From: Kordia sp. SMS9
Lineage (GTDB): Bacteria; Bacteroidota; Bacteroidia; Flavobacteriales; Flavobacteriaceae
Direction of reading: 5' to 3'
NCBI RefSeq assembly: GCF_003352465.1
Contig: NZ_CP031153.1
Span: forward strand, 610,465 to 674,464
DNA length: 64,000 bases
Each line of letters starts with the position of its first letter. Within the stretch, counting starts at the first letter, position 1. Of the stretch, positions 7,921 to 16,121 are shown one piece after another. The position numbers were made by a program, and so were the translations under genes. The notes under the pieces are model-generated. The model saw only the letters and a list, made by a program, of their open reading frames with translations, was not told the origin of the DNA and searched no databases.

Positions 7921-8823
7921 TTATAAATGCTTTAGATTGATGACTTCTTGAGCGGTTAATTCGCGCCAATGACTTCTTGGTAAGTCTTTCTTGGTCAATC
8001 CTGCAAAAACCACACGATCTAAACGTGCTACCGTGTACGATAAATGCTCAAAAATAGCTTTGACCAAACCGTTGCTTCCTGTGCTGACTTTGATACCTAC
8101 TTCGCGCTTGGAAGCACCTTGAATCCACGAAATTTCATCTACTTGATGTACATCACCTCGAATGTTAATTCCGTCTTTGATTTTGTTGAAATCTGCCTGA
8201 CTTAGGTTTCTATCCAATTCTACATGATAGATTTTACGCACTTTTTGATGTGGATCGGTTAATTTTCTTGCCAATTCCCCGTCGTTTGTAAATAGTAATA
8301 AACCCGTAGTTTGTCGCTCCAAACGTCCCACAGGAACAATTCGCGCTGTCGTTGCAGTTGCGACTAAATCCATCACCGTTCTGCGATTTTTTTCGTCTTT
8401 GGTAGTCACCAAAAATCCTTTCGGTTTGTTCAATAAAATATAGGTAGCCTTTTCAGGATTGATCACGCGTCCATCAAAACGAACTTCGTCTGTCAATTGT
8501 ACTTTGTATCCCATTTCAGTGACCACTTTACCGTTTACAGTGACACTTCCGATAGAAATGTGCATATCAGCTTCTCGTCGTGAACAAATGCCTGAATTGG
8601 AAATATACTTATTCAAGCGCATCTCATTCGGATTGCTTGAAGATTTTGGTTTGGGTGCTGCTTTCTTCTTATAATTTGAATTTGGCTTCCTTCTATCCAA
8701 CGATTTTTTTTCGTCAAACGATTTTTTACCATCCGAAGATTTCTTTTTTTCAAAAGACTTTTTTCCTCTTGGACGCTTATTATCTGCTTTGACTTTACTT
8801 TTACCGTGTCGCTCTTTTGCCAT
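7921..8823 (-). CDS. RluB/RsuA-type pseudouridine synthase with catalytic Asp replaced by Glu
   Basis: 300 residues. Residues 1-65 are a lysine-rich low-complexity tail with repeated KKSF/KKS units. An S4 RNA-binding domain (NKYISNSGICSRREAD) spans about 69-115, followed by the RsuA-family catalytic domain. The family motif GRLDxxTxGL appears as GRLERQTTGLL, so the usual catalytic Asp is Glu169 (codon GAG, 8317-8319). In characterised family members this Asp attacks the uridine, so activity is uncertain. RNA binding through the S4 domain and basic tail should remain. The gene has its own promoter box at 8847 and terminator at 7867. A separate RluF with an intact Asp is encoded at 16122. Confidence 0.85.
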   Translation of the reverse strand: MAKERHGKSKVKADNKRPRGKKSFEKKKSSDGKKSFDEKKSLDRRKPNSNYKKKAAPKPKSSSNPNEMRLNKYISNSGICSRREADMHISIGSVTVNGKVVTEMGYKVQLTDEVRFDGRVINPEKATYILLNKPKGFLVTTKDEKNRRTVMDLVATATTARIVPVGRLERQTTGLLLFTNDGELARKLTDPHQKVRKIYHVELDRNLSQADFNKIKDGINIRGDVHQVDEISWIQGASKREVGIKVSTGSNGLVKAIFEHLSYTVARLDRVVFAGLTKKDLPRSHWRELTAQEVINLKHL

Positions 8824-8846
8824 TACGTTATGCTCTAAAATTTTTG

Positions 8847-8854
8847 CAAAGATA
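8847..8854 (-). promoter_or_regulatory. Promoter -7 box of the RluB-type gene
   Basis: TATCTTTG on the minus strand matches the Bacteroidota TAnnTTTG element, 23 nt before the start codon. No clear TTG -33 element is visible. Confidence 0.6.
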
Positions 8855-8941
8855 CTTTTAAATTGTTGATAAACGAATCTGGAATGAATTATTCGTTTTT
8901 TATGTTTGAAAAAGATAACTCATTCAAAATCAAAACATACA

Positions 8942-9898
8942 TCAGTCATTTAGTTTGATGGTACTTTGACGTTCTCTATTCACGGTTAATTGTGTGACGT
9001 CTGGGCGCGAATAATGTCCAACCGCATCAAAGTTTTGACGTTCTTCCAATACGCGATTAAAATCAAGTGTAGCGATGATTAAACCTTCTTTGTGCAATAC
9101 AGGCGGAATTAACCATTCGCCATCAGGACTTGCAATACACGATCCGCCATTTGCCAATTCGTCAGGAACATTTTTTAAGATTTCTTCTACATTCGGAATA
9201 TTGTTTGGAATATCAACTTTTCGCATCAAACTAGATACAGAAATCACATACGAGCGCGATTCACGTGCAATAAAACGCGTAATGTCTTTGGTGTTTTCTT
9301 CACTTCCTGGCCACACTGCAATGTGAACATTTTCGCCCATTCCATACAAAGCTGCTCTTGGCAACGGCATCCAATTTTCCCAACAATTGAGTCCACCAAC
9401 CATAAAATCTTTTAATGGATGTACTTTCAATCCGTTTCCATCTCCGCTCGCCCACGTTAAACGTTCTTCATACGTTGGCATGAGTTTTCTGTGCATGGAC
9501 GCTATGTTTCCGTCTTGATTTATGTAGGCTAACGAACAGTAAATGCTATGTCCGCCACGATCTGAAGCACGTTCCATCAACCCTAAATAAATAGCGATGT
9601 TATGTGTTTTTGCCAACTTGCAAATTTCGTCCAAATCGCCTTTTTCTACTTGAATGGAATTTTGAACATAATGTCGGTGAATTTCTTTTTGCAAGGTCGA
9701 ATTGAAAGTGGCGCCATTCGTATTGGCAACCCAAAACGGATAACCAGGCAATAACGCTTCGCCAAAAACGATGAGTTCACAATCTTGCTTGCTGGCTTCA
9801 AGAATTTGCTGTTGTATTTTTGCTATCGTTTTAGATTTGTCCAACCAAACTGGTGCTATTTGTGCTAAAGCCACTTTTAATTCGTGTGAAGATGACAT
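8942..9898 (-). CDS. Nitrilase-superfamily carbon-nitrogen hydrolase
   Basis: 318 residues, the normal length for the family. The catalytic triad is visible: Glu47 (FGEALLPGYPFW), Lys138 (HRKLMPTYEER) and Cys172 (GGLNCWENWMPL). The context around Glu and Cys (LPGYPFW, NCWEN) is that of true nitrilases and cyanide hydratases rather than amidases or NAD synthetase domains. It is cytoplasmic with no signal peptide, and stands alone between the RluB-type gene and the isoprenoid operon. It probably converts a nitrile to a carboxylic acid; the natural substrate is unknown. Confidence 0.88.
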   Translation of the reverse strand: MSSSHELKVALAQIAPVWLDKSKTIAKIQQQILEASKQDCELIVFGEALLPGYPFWVANTNGATFNSTLQKEIHRHYVQNSIQVEKGDLDEICKLAKTHNIAIYLGLMERASDRGGHSIYCSLAYINQDGNIASMHRKLMPTYEERLTWASGDGNGLKVHPLKDFMVGGLNCWENWMPLPRAALYGMGENVHIAVWPGSEENTKDITRFIARESRSYVISVSSLMRKVDIPNNIPNVEEILKNVPDELANGGSCIASPDGEWLIPPVLHKEGLIIATLDFNRVLEERQNFDAVGHYSRPDVTQLTVNRERQSTIKLND

Positions 9899-9993
9899 AG
9901 ATTTATTTTTTTATGATTTGAGATCTTTCAAAATATCTGTCGATGAAACATTGAAAACCTTATAAATTATGAATGAATCTTTGATGTTTCCAA

Positions 9994-10908
9994 TTACAAA
10001 ACGCGTGTAATTTTATCCAAAATTGCTTCAATATTTAACAATGGAATGCTAAAAACACCAGAAACGATAATGAATTTTAGAATGTTGTGTAATAACAAAT
10101 ATTGTGGTTTTGTGTTGGATTTGTAGAGAATGATGACGGAGAAAATTAACAATACAATACTTCCGTAGAAATAATAACGCATATAGCCTGTATCGTATTG
10201 AGAAAGCAACAAAACTGTTACAGAAACCGCAATCATCGTAGCAAATGTGATCAATCCTTTGGAAACTTTTTCGCCGTACATCACAGGAATGGTTTTGTAA
10301 TTTTGTACCAAATCACCTTTGATATTTTCTAAATCTTTGATGAATTCACGAATGAGAATTAGTAAAAAGAGAAAGGTTGCGTGTACAAAAATGACGCTGT
10401 ACAAATTCCCATAATAGATAAATACAGCAAAAAACGGCGTGATTGCTAAGAATGCAGAAGTGAGGTTTCCCAAAAATGGAATTTTTTTCATCTTATGTGA
10501 ATAAAACCAAATTCCGAAAATATAGGCTGAAAAGAAGATAAACGCTCGAAACGATACCAAACTTGCAATTCCCGCAGAGATAAAGTTGAGAATGAAATAT
10601 ACGGTAATTTTTGTGCGCTGACTTACCAAACGATCCAACATGGATTTTCGTGGTCGATTGATCAAATCTTTTTCTGCATCGTAGAAGTTGTTGATAATAT
10701 ATCCGCCTGCAATGGCAACAGCAGAAGCTATAATTAATGCATGTAAATTCCAATCGAGAATGATCTCCATGAAACTTTCCTTAGGTGCTAAAATAAATTT
10801 GGCTGCTAGATATTGCGCAATTACGATAATAAGAATGTTATAGCCTCTTACCACCGAAAATAAGCTGAAAAGTTTGTAGTAAAATAGCTTGCGCTTTCTA
10901 GATAACAT
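9994..10908 (-). CDS. UbiA-family prenyltransferase (DGGGP synthase-like)
   Basis: 304 residues with about eight or nine membrane helices. The two Asp-rich motifs of the UbiA superfamily are present: NNFYDAEKDLINRP (Asp77/Asp81) and DLENIKGD (Asp192/Asp199), which bind the prenyl diphosphate through magnesium. It is third in an operon after mevalonate diphosphate decarboxylase and a GHMP kinase, so it probably uses an isoprenoid made by them. The first motif, with INRPRKS, resembles enzymes annotated as geranylgeranylglycerol-phosphate geranylgeranyltransferase. A quinone or heme prenyltransferase role is less likely from context. Acceptor substrate is inferred. Confidence 0.8.
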   Translation of the reverse strand: MLSRKRKLFYYKLFSLFSVVRGYNILIIVIAQYLAAKFILAPKESFMEIILDWNLHALIIASAVAIAGGYIINNFYDAEKDLINRPRKSMLDRLVSQRTKITVYFILNFISAGIASLVSFRAFIFFSAYIFGIWFYSHKMKKIPFLGNLTSAFLAITPFFAVFIYYGNLYSVIFVHATFLFLLILIREFIKDLENIKGDLVQNYKTIPVMYGEKVSKGLITFATMIAVSVTVLLLSQYDTGYMRYYFYGSIVLLIFSVIILYKSNTKPQYLLLHNILKFIIVSGVFSIPLLNIEAILDKITRVL

Positions 10909-10921
10909 GAGTGACCAAACT

Positions 10922-11851
10922 TTAGAAGTTGTATACTACTTCCAATTTGTAGTCTTTGAGCGTTTCTTTTGTTTTTTGAATATTTTGAGTAAATCCAAGA
11001 ATGTATCCGCCGCCGCCAGATCCACAAAGTTTCAAGTAGTAATCGTTGGTTTCAATTCCTTGTTTCCAAAGCGAATGAAATTGTTGAGGAATCATAGGTT
11101 TGAAGTTATTAAATACAACTTTTGATAAGGATTTTAGGTTTCCAAATAAGGATTTTATATCGCCTTTTAAGAAATCTTCCACACAAGAATCCGTGTGTTT
11201 TATAAATTGATCTTTTAGCATATTACGGAAACCTTCTTGCTTCATATTTTCCATAAAAATATTCACCATTGGTGCCGTTTCTCCCATAATTCCACTGTCT
11301 AATAAAAATACCGCTCCTTGTCCTACTTCGTTCTGCGACGGAATTCCCGTAGGCTCAATATTGTCTTTCGAATTGATTAAAATTGGAATGCTCAAATAAC
11401 TATTTAACGGATCTAAACCAGAACTTTTTCCGTGAAAGAATGATTCCATCGCGCCGAAAATCTCTTTTAATTTTAAAAGCTTATCTCTTGTTAAGTTTTC
11501 TAAAACCGTAATTTTATCATACGCGTATTTATCGTAAATAGAAGCGACCAATGCTCCAGAACTTCCCACACCATAGCCTTGTGGAATGGAAGAATCAAAA
11601 TACATTCCTTGTTCTAAGTCACTTTTTAAAGTAGCAATATCAAACGTGACTAAGTCAGCATGCAAAGCTTCTAAGTGATTCGCAAAACCTTTCAAACTTT
11701 CGTTCGATTCTTTGGCTTCGTCAGATGAATTGTCGTCAATTTTCAACGCTCCTTTGTAAAAGTTATATGGAATAGAGAGTCCTTTAGAATCTTTGATGAT
11801 TCCGTATTCTCCGAAAAGTAATATTTTTGAATAGAAAAGTGGTCCTTTCAT
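10922..11851 (-). CDS. GHMP kinase, probable mevalonate kinase
   Basis: 309 residues. It opens with SKILLFGEYGI, the N-terminal motif of mevalonate kinases, has the glycine/serine ATP loop PQGYGVGSSGAL at 90-101, and a C-terminal GSGGGGYILGF motif. It is predicted to phosphorylate mevalonate with ATP in the cytoplasm. It lies between the decarboxylase gene (35 nt upstream) and the UbiA gene (13 nt downstream), fitting one mevalonate operon. No separate phosphomevalonate kinase is in the window; this enzyme could also be that kinase, but the N-terminal motif favours mevalonate kinase. Confidence 0.82.
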   Translation of the reverse strand: MKGPLFYSKILLFGEYGIIKDSKGLSIPYNFYKGALKIDDNSSDEAKESNESLKGFANHLEALHADLVTFDIATLKSDLEQGMYFDSSIPQGYGVGSSGALVASIYDKYAYDKITVLENLTRDKLLKLKEIFGAMESFFHGKSSGLDPLNSYLSIPILINSKDNIEPTGIPSQNEVGQGAVFLLDSGIMGETAPMVNIFMENMKQEGFRNMLKDQFIKHTDSCVEDFLKGDIKSLFGNLKSLSKVVFNNFKPMIPQQFHSLWKQGIETNDYYLKLCGSGGGGYILGFTQNIQKTKETLKDYKLEVVYNF

Positions 11852-11886
11852 TATTATTTCAATTTGCGGCTATTGTTACTGTAAAA

Positions 11887-12969
11887 TTACAACTTTTTTG
11901 CTCCAAAACCTATTTGATCACAAATGTGATGTTCATTTTGGCAAAATTTTAGTAGTTCTTTTTGGATAAATGGATATACGGTATCTTTTTCATTTTCAGG
12001 ATATAATACATGAACATTTGCTCCAGCATCTAAAGTAAAACACACATGTGTTCCTGAAGTTTCACGAAATTTCCAAATTCGGTTGATGATTTCCAACGTA
12101 TTAGGCTTCATTAAAATGAAATATGGCGAAGACGTCATCATCATGGCATGAAGCGTTAATGCTTCACTTTCTACAATGGCAATGAATTCTTTGAGATCGC
12201 CATCAGCCAAAACAGATTGTATTTTGGTTAAATTTTCATGTGCTTGCACAAAACGTTGTTGCGCAAACGGATGATTGTACATTAAATCGTGTCCCACAGT
12301 ACTGCTCACCTGCTTTTCTCCTTTGTCTACCAATAAAATTGTGTCGTGATATTTTTTGAAAACTTCATGAACGCCGTAGGGATATTTGATGCCAAATAAA
12401 TCTGAACTTCCGATGGTGTTTGCATGTTGTCCCCAAACAATTATATCGCCTTCAATACTTCTGCTGGCACTTCCTGAACCCAAACGCGCTAAAAATGACG
12501 CTTTTCGGTTGAAATCTTCCTGAGATATTTTTGGATTGAGTTCTTTTTCCAAACTCATCAAACACAACGCCAACGCACTCATTCCAGATGCAGAAGACGC
12601 AATTCCACTACTGTGCGGAAAGGAATTTGAGGTTTCTATTGTAAAATGATAGTCTTTTAAAAACGGCAAATATTGTTCAACACGTTTTAAAAATGTATTG
12701 ATTTTTGGTTTGAAGTCGTCCTTTTGTGTTCCTTCAAAAAATAGGTCAAAAGAAAAATCATTTTGTGGCTGATCGTGCTTTTTATAAGACAATTTTGTGG
12801 TGGTTGCACAAGCTTCTAACGTAAAACTGATAGACGGATTTTGCGGAATTTGGTCTTCCTTTTTCCCCCAATATTTGATCAGTGCAATGTTACTTGGCGA
12901 TTTCCAAGTGACGTTTCCCGATGCAACATTTTTTGTATAGTCGTTGGGCAGAAATGCAGCTACTTTCAT
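11887..12969 (-). CDS. mvaD: Diphosphomevalonate decarboxylase
   Basis: 360 residues. The family hallmarks are present: NIALIKYWGKK (28-37), the GHMP loop SSGIASSASGM (120-130), the substrate-binding stretch LGSGSASRSI (163-172) and the catalytic Asp314 in LDAGANVH. It converts mevalonate diphosphate to isopentenyl diphosphate with ATP, releasing CO2 and phosphate. It is first in the three-gene isoprenoid operon, with a good promoter immediately upstream. Together with the next gene it shows that this organism uses the mevalonate route, as many Flavobacteriaceae do. Confidence 0.93.
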   Translation of the reverse strand: MKVAAFLPNDYTKNVASGNVTWKSPSNIALIKYWGKKEDQIPQNPSISFTLEACATTTKLSYKKHDQPQNDFSFDLFFEGTQKDDFKPKINTFLKRVEQYLPFLKDYHFTIETSNSFPHSSGIASSASGMSALALCLMSLEKELNPKISQEDFNRKASFLARLGSGSASRSIEGDIIVWGQHANTIGSSDLFGIKYPYGVHEVFKKYHDTILLVDKGEKQVSSTVGHDLMYNHPFAQQRFVQAHENLTKIQSVLADGDLKEFIAIVESEALTLHAMMMTSSPYFILMKPNTLEIINRIWKFRETSGTHVCFTLDAGANVHVLYPENEKDTVYPFIQKELLKFCQNEHHICDQIGFGAKKL

Positions 12970-12989
12970 AGACGATTTTAAAATTTATG

Positions 12990-13016
12990 CAAAGATACGA
13001 CTTTTTAATGTGTCAA
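12990..13016 (-). promoter_or_regulatory. Promoter of the isoprenoid operon (-7 box and -33 TTG)
   Basis: On the minus strand, TTG at 13016-13014 is followed after 16 nt by TATCTTTG at 12997-12990, which is 20 nt before the mvaD start. This fits the flavobacterial TTG/TAnnTTTG promoter. The TTG lies inside the intergenic repeat at 13007-13034. Confidence 0.65.
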
Positions 13017-13034
13017 TTTGAAAATGTAACAATG
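13007..13034 (-). repeat. Intergenic repeat, copy A
   Basis: A 28-nt stretch that, read on the minus strand, matches 22 of 28 positions of the stretch at 37381-37408 (shared frame CATTG-TACATT...ACACATT-like). Both copies are intergenic beside minus-strand genes. It may be a decayed member of a dispersed family. Confidence 0.4.
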
Positions 13035-13078
13035 TGCTAATTGCTTTCAAAAGATACGTTAGACTAGCATCTCAATAC

Positions 13079-14293
13079 TCAATTCTCAATACTATTAGCT
13101 ATAATATAACTTCCCGTCCAAGCATTTTGAAAGTTAAATCCGCCAGTAATGGCATCAATATTGAGAATTTCACCAGCAAAGTAGAGATTTTTGTGTTTTT
13201 TACTTTCGAAGGTTTTAAAGTTGACTTCTTTGAGATCAATTCCGCCTGCCGTGACAAATTCTTCTTTGAAGGTACTTTTGCCTTTTACATTGAAAATAGC
13301 TTCTGTGAGTTGACTTGCCAATTGTTCCGTTTGCTGCTTATTCAAATCTGCCCAACGCGTTTGATCTTTGATTCCTGCCGCTTCCACAATTCGTTGCCAT
13401 AAACGTTTTGGCAAGTGAAACGGATTGTTTTTTTGAACCATTTTTTTCGCCAATTCTATTTTGAAATCTTTGATACTTACCAAGCAATCTTCTTTATCAA
13501 TATCATCTAACCAATTGACTTCTATTTGAAAATTGTAGTGTTTGTCTGCCAAAATCCGTGCGCCCCAAGCGGAAAGTTTTAAAATTCCTGGTCCGCTCAT
13601 TCCCCAATGTGTAATGAGCAACGGTCCATTGGATTCGAGTTTTGCACCAACAACTTTTACATTGGCTGGCGTGGCAATTCCGAGTAAATCTTTGATGCGT
13701 GCATCTTTGATATTGAATGTAAACAACGATGGAACCGCAGGAACAATGGTATGTCCAAGCGTTTCTAACAGTTTCCACATTTTTGGATTGCTTCCTGTGG
13801 TAAATACTACTTTTTTAGCTTCTAAAGTTCCTTGACTGGTTTCTACGTGCCAAACACCATTTCCTTTTGAAATATTTCGTACGGCATGATTCACTCTAAA
13901 ATCTACTTGGTATTTTTCTGCTTCACTCAGAAAGCAATCAATGATTGTTTGTGATGAATCTGTGACAGGGAAAATTCGACCATCATCTTCAATTTTCAAT
14001 GCTACGCCGCGTTCTTCAAACCAACCCATCGTATCGCCACAACAAAACTGATGAAATGGTCCTAACAATTCTTTTTCGCCTCTTGGATAGTATTGTACGA
14101 GTTCTTTCGGATCAAAACATGCGTGTGTTACATTGCAACGTCCGCCACCAGAAATGCGAACTTTTGTCAAGAATTCTTTGCCTCTTTCCAAAATCACCAC
14201 AGACAATAAAGGATGTTTTTTTGCAATATTAATTGCTGTAAAAAATCCTGCTGCGCCGCCACCAATGATGAGAATGTCTATGTGTTTAGTCAA
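13079..14293 (-). CDS. HI0933/YhiN-family FAD-dependent oxidoreductase
   Basis: 404 residues. The N-terminus has a Rossmann FAD motif (ILIIGGGAAGFF) followed by the family signature KVRISGGGRCNVTH. The C-terminus carries the second FAD contact around GGFNFQNAWTGSY. This family (HI0933 in Haemophilus, YhiN, BaiN) is a soluble flavoprotein of largely unknown substrate; BaiN of gut clostridia acts on bile acid intermediates, which should not be transferred here. It stands alone, with a divergent secreted protein gene beyond it. Confidence 0.88.
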   Translation of the reverse strand: MTKHIDILIIGGGAAGFFTAINIAKKHPLLSVVILERGKEFLTKVRISGGGRCNVTHACFDPKELVQYYPRGEKELLGPFHQFCCGDTMGWFEERGVALKIEDDGRIFPVTDSSQTIIDCFLSEAEKYQVDFRVNHAVRNISKGNGVWHVETSQGTLEAKKVVFTTGSNPKMWKLLETLGHTIVPAVPSLFTFNIKDARIKDLLGIATPANVKVVGAKLESNGPLLITHWGMSGPGILKLSAWGARILADKHYNFQIEVNWLDDIDKEDCLVSIKDFKIELAKKMVQKNNPFHLPKRLWQRIVEAAGIKDQTRWADLNKQQTEQLASQLTEAIFNVKGKSTFKEEFVTAGGIDLKEVNFKTFESKKHKNLYFAGEILNIDAITGGFNFQNAWTGSYIIANSIEN

Positions 14294-14480
14294 TTTGTTG
14301 TTTTTTGTTGTCTGTTAGTTTATTTACTAAATATTAGTTTAAAAAGGTAAACTCTTAAACTTCATTTTGGTAAAGAACTACTTTTTAATTTAAAATCCAA
14401 CATGTAGCATTTAAAAAATTAAGAAGTCATAAACTATTCATAATTGATCTGGAAAATTTTATGTTTTATATCGAAAACTT

Positions 14481-14488
14481 TATTTTTG
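14481..14488 (+). promoter_or_regulatory. Promoter -7 box
   Basis: TATTTTTG matches TAnnTTTG, 16 nt before the start of the secreted protein gene at 14505. Confidence 0.5.
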
Positions 14489-14504
14489 ATTAAATCCCAA
14501 TTTT

Positions 14505-15362
14505 ATGCGACTTACTTTTTTGAGAAACCTCATCATTTTCATCTTTTTCACCAATTGTTCAGTGAATTACGGGCAGTTGCAGTATGCTGGAAAAATTTCA
14601 AAAGATCTTGAAGAAGTTTCGGGTATGGAAGCCATTCCGAATTCGGATAGTTTTTGGATGATTAATGATAGCGGAAACGATCCGAAAGTGTTTGAAGTTA
14701 ATAACAAAGGAAAGATATACAAAACCTTATATATTCAAGGAAAAAATAGCGATTGGGAAGATTTGACGAAAGATACAGAGGGGAATTTGTATGTAGGCGA
14801 TTTCGGGAATAATGCAAACGATCGGAAACATCAGAAGATTTATAAATTGTCGGCAAGCGATTTGGCGTCTAAGAAAAGTATTGATCCTGTAAAGATTGAG
14901 TTTTCATTTCCTGATCAGAAAAAATTTCCACCCAAAAAGAAAGATCGGCATTTTGACGTAGAATCTTTTTTTCATCACAACGGTAATTTGTATTTGTTCA
15001 CGAAGAGTCGTACAAAATCTGACTACGGACGCACCAATTTGTATAAAATTCCAGCAACAAAAGGCAAGCACAAAGCAGAATTCATCAGTACATTTACCAC
15101 CTGTGATGATCTTGATTGCTGGGTAACTTCTGCAGCCATGAGTCCGAATGGAAAAAAAGTAGTGTTGTTATCTCACGATGCCGTTTGGCAATTTACCGAT
15201 TTTAAAGGTGACGATTTTTTAGGTGGAACGGTCAAAAAATACGAGTTAGGTCATTCTTCACAAAAAGAAAGTATTTGTTTTACAGATAATAAGACCGTGT
15301 ATATTTCGGATGAAGAATCGCATGGAAGTGGGCGAAATTTATACGTATTTCTACTCGATTAA
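14505..15362 (+). CDS. Secreted beta-propeller-like protein
   Basis: 285 residues with a signal peptide (about 1-23, ending near the Gly-Gln of NYGQ). The mature part shows repeated beta-strand motifs with acidic turns (MEAIPNSDSFWMINDSGND, TEGNLYVGDFGNN, and a late KTVYISDEESHG), suggesting a propeller-like fold similar to SdiA-regulated or esterase-like phytase-type proteins. It has no T9SS sorting domain, so it is probably periplasmic or released. No catalytic residue can be assigned. It is followed 76 nt later by the muramidase gene on the same strand. Confidence 0.72.
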   Translation: MRLTFLRNLIIFIFFTNCSVNYGQLQYAGKISKDLEEVSGMEAIPNSDSFWMINDSGNDPKVFEVNNKGKIYKTLYIQGKNSDWEDLTKDTEGNLYVGDFGNNANDRKHQKIYKLSASDLASKKSIDPVKIEFSFPDQKKFPPKKKDRHFDVESFFHHNGNLYLFTKSRTKSDYGRTNLYKIPATKGKHKAEFISTFTTCDDLDCWVTSAAMSPNGKKVVLLSHDAVWQFTDFKGDDFLGGTVKKYELGHSSQKESICFTDNKTVYISDEESHGSGRNLYVFLLD

Positions 15363-15438
15363 CTGCACTTTTTTTGTCACAGTTTTATTTTTTGGTAACT
15401 TGATTTTAATTAAAAATTAACCAACTAAAACTACTGCC

Positions 15439-16077
15439 ATGTCTGACTATATCAAAGGAATTGACATTTCACATGATCAAGGAAATCTCATCGATTCCAT
15501 CAACACCAATAATACAGATTTATCGTTTGTATTTTGCAAAGCTTCTGGAGGAATTACGATTCAAGATCAAGATTTTGCACACAATTGGGAAATGATTCCA
15601 CAACAAGGATTTATTAGAGGCGCGTATCATTTTTATTATACAAACGATGCACCACAATCACAAGCCGACAACTTTTTTAATGTGGTTGGAAATGATTTCC
15701 CTTCAGATGCATTGCCACCTGTGGTCGATTTTGAAAATGGAAGTATTAAAACGACCGATCATGCACAAATTATCACCGATTTGCTTGATTTTTTAGAGCT
15801 GTTAGAACAGAAATACCAACGTACGCCTATTATTTACACCAATAAAAGCACAGGCGACAGCTATTTGAATGATGCTCGATTTGCAAAATATCCACTTTGG
15901 GTTTCGAATCCTACGACAGCTTCTGCTCCAAAAATGCCAAGTACATGGGCAGATTGGACGTTTTGGCAATATAGTTTTGATGGAAATATAAATGGAATTC
16001 CTGTGGATGAAGATTATTTTAATGGAAGTTTAAACGATTTGAAACAATTTATTAGACAAAGCGCAATTTCAAGTTAA
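15439..16077 (+). CDS. GH25 family muramidase (lysozyme)
   Basis: 212 residues forming a complete GH25 TIM barrel. The active-site acids are visible: Asp9 in KGIDISHDQG and Asp97/Glu99 in PPVVDFENG. Further family features are FCKASGG (32-38) and GAYHFYY (61-67). It cuts the MurNAc-GlcNAc bond of peptidoglycan. There is no signal peptide, cell-wall binding domain or phage gene nearby, which is unusual for a free muramidase: it may act in the cytoplasm only after lysis, be exported by a non-Sec route, or be a toxin-like effector. Confidence 0.9.
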   Translation: MSDYIKGIDISHDQGNLIDSINTNNTDLSFVFCKASGGITIQDQDFAHNWEMIPQQGFIRGAYHFYYTNDAPQSQADNFFNVVGNDFPSDALPPVVDFENGSIKTTDHAQIITDLLDFLELLEQKYQRTPIIYTNKSTGDSYLNDARFAKYPLWVSNPTTASAPKMPSTWADWTFWQYSFDGNINGIPVDEDYFNGSLNDLKQFIRQSAISS

Positions 16078-16093
16078 GCATCTTTATTTTCCG

Positions 16094-16101
16094 TAGCTTT
16101 G
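16094..16101 (+). promoter_or_regulatory. Promoter -7 box of rluF
   Basis: TAGCTTTG matches TAnnTTTG, 20 nt before the rluF start codon. It lies between the muramidase stop and rluF, suggesting independent transcription. Confidence 0.55.
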
Positions 16102-16121
16102 CACTTTGAATAGGAAATAAA

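Noticed and set aside
15439..16077. Prophage indicated by the GH25 muramidase
   Set aside because: No holin, tail, capsid, terminase or integrase genes are near; neighbours are ordinary chromosomal genes.
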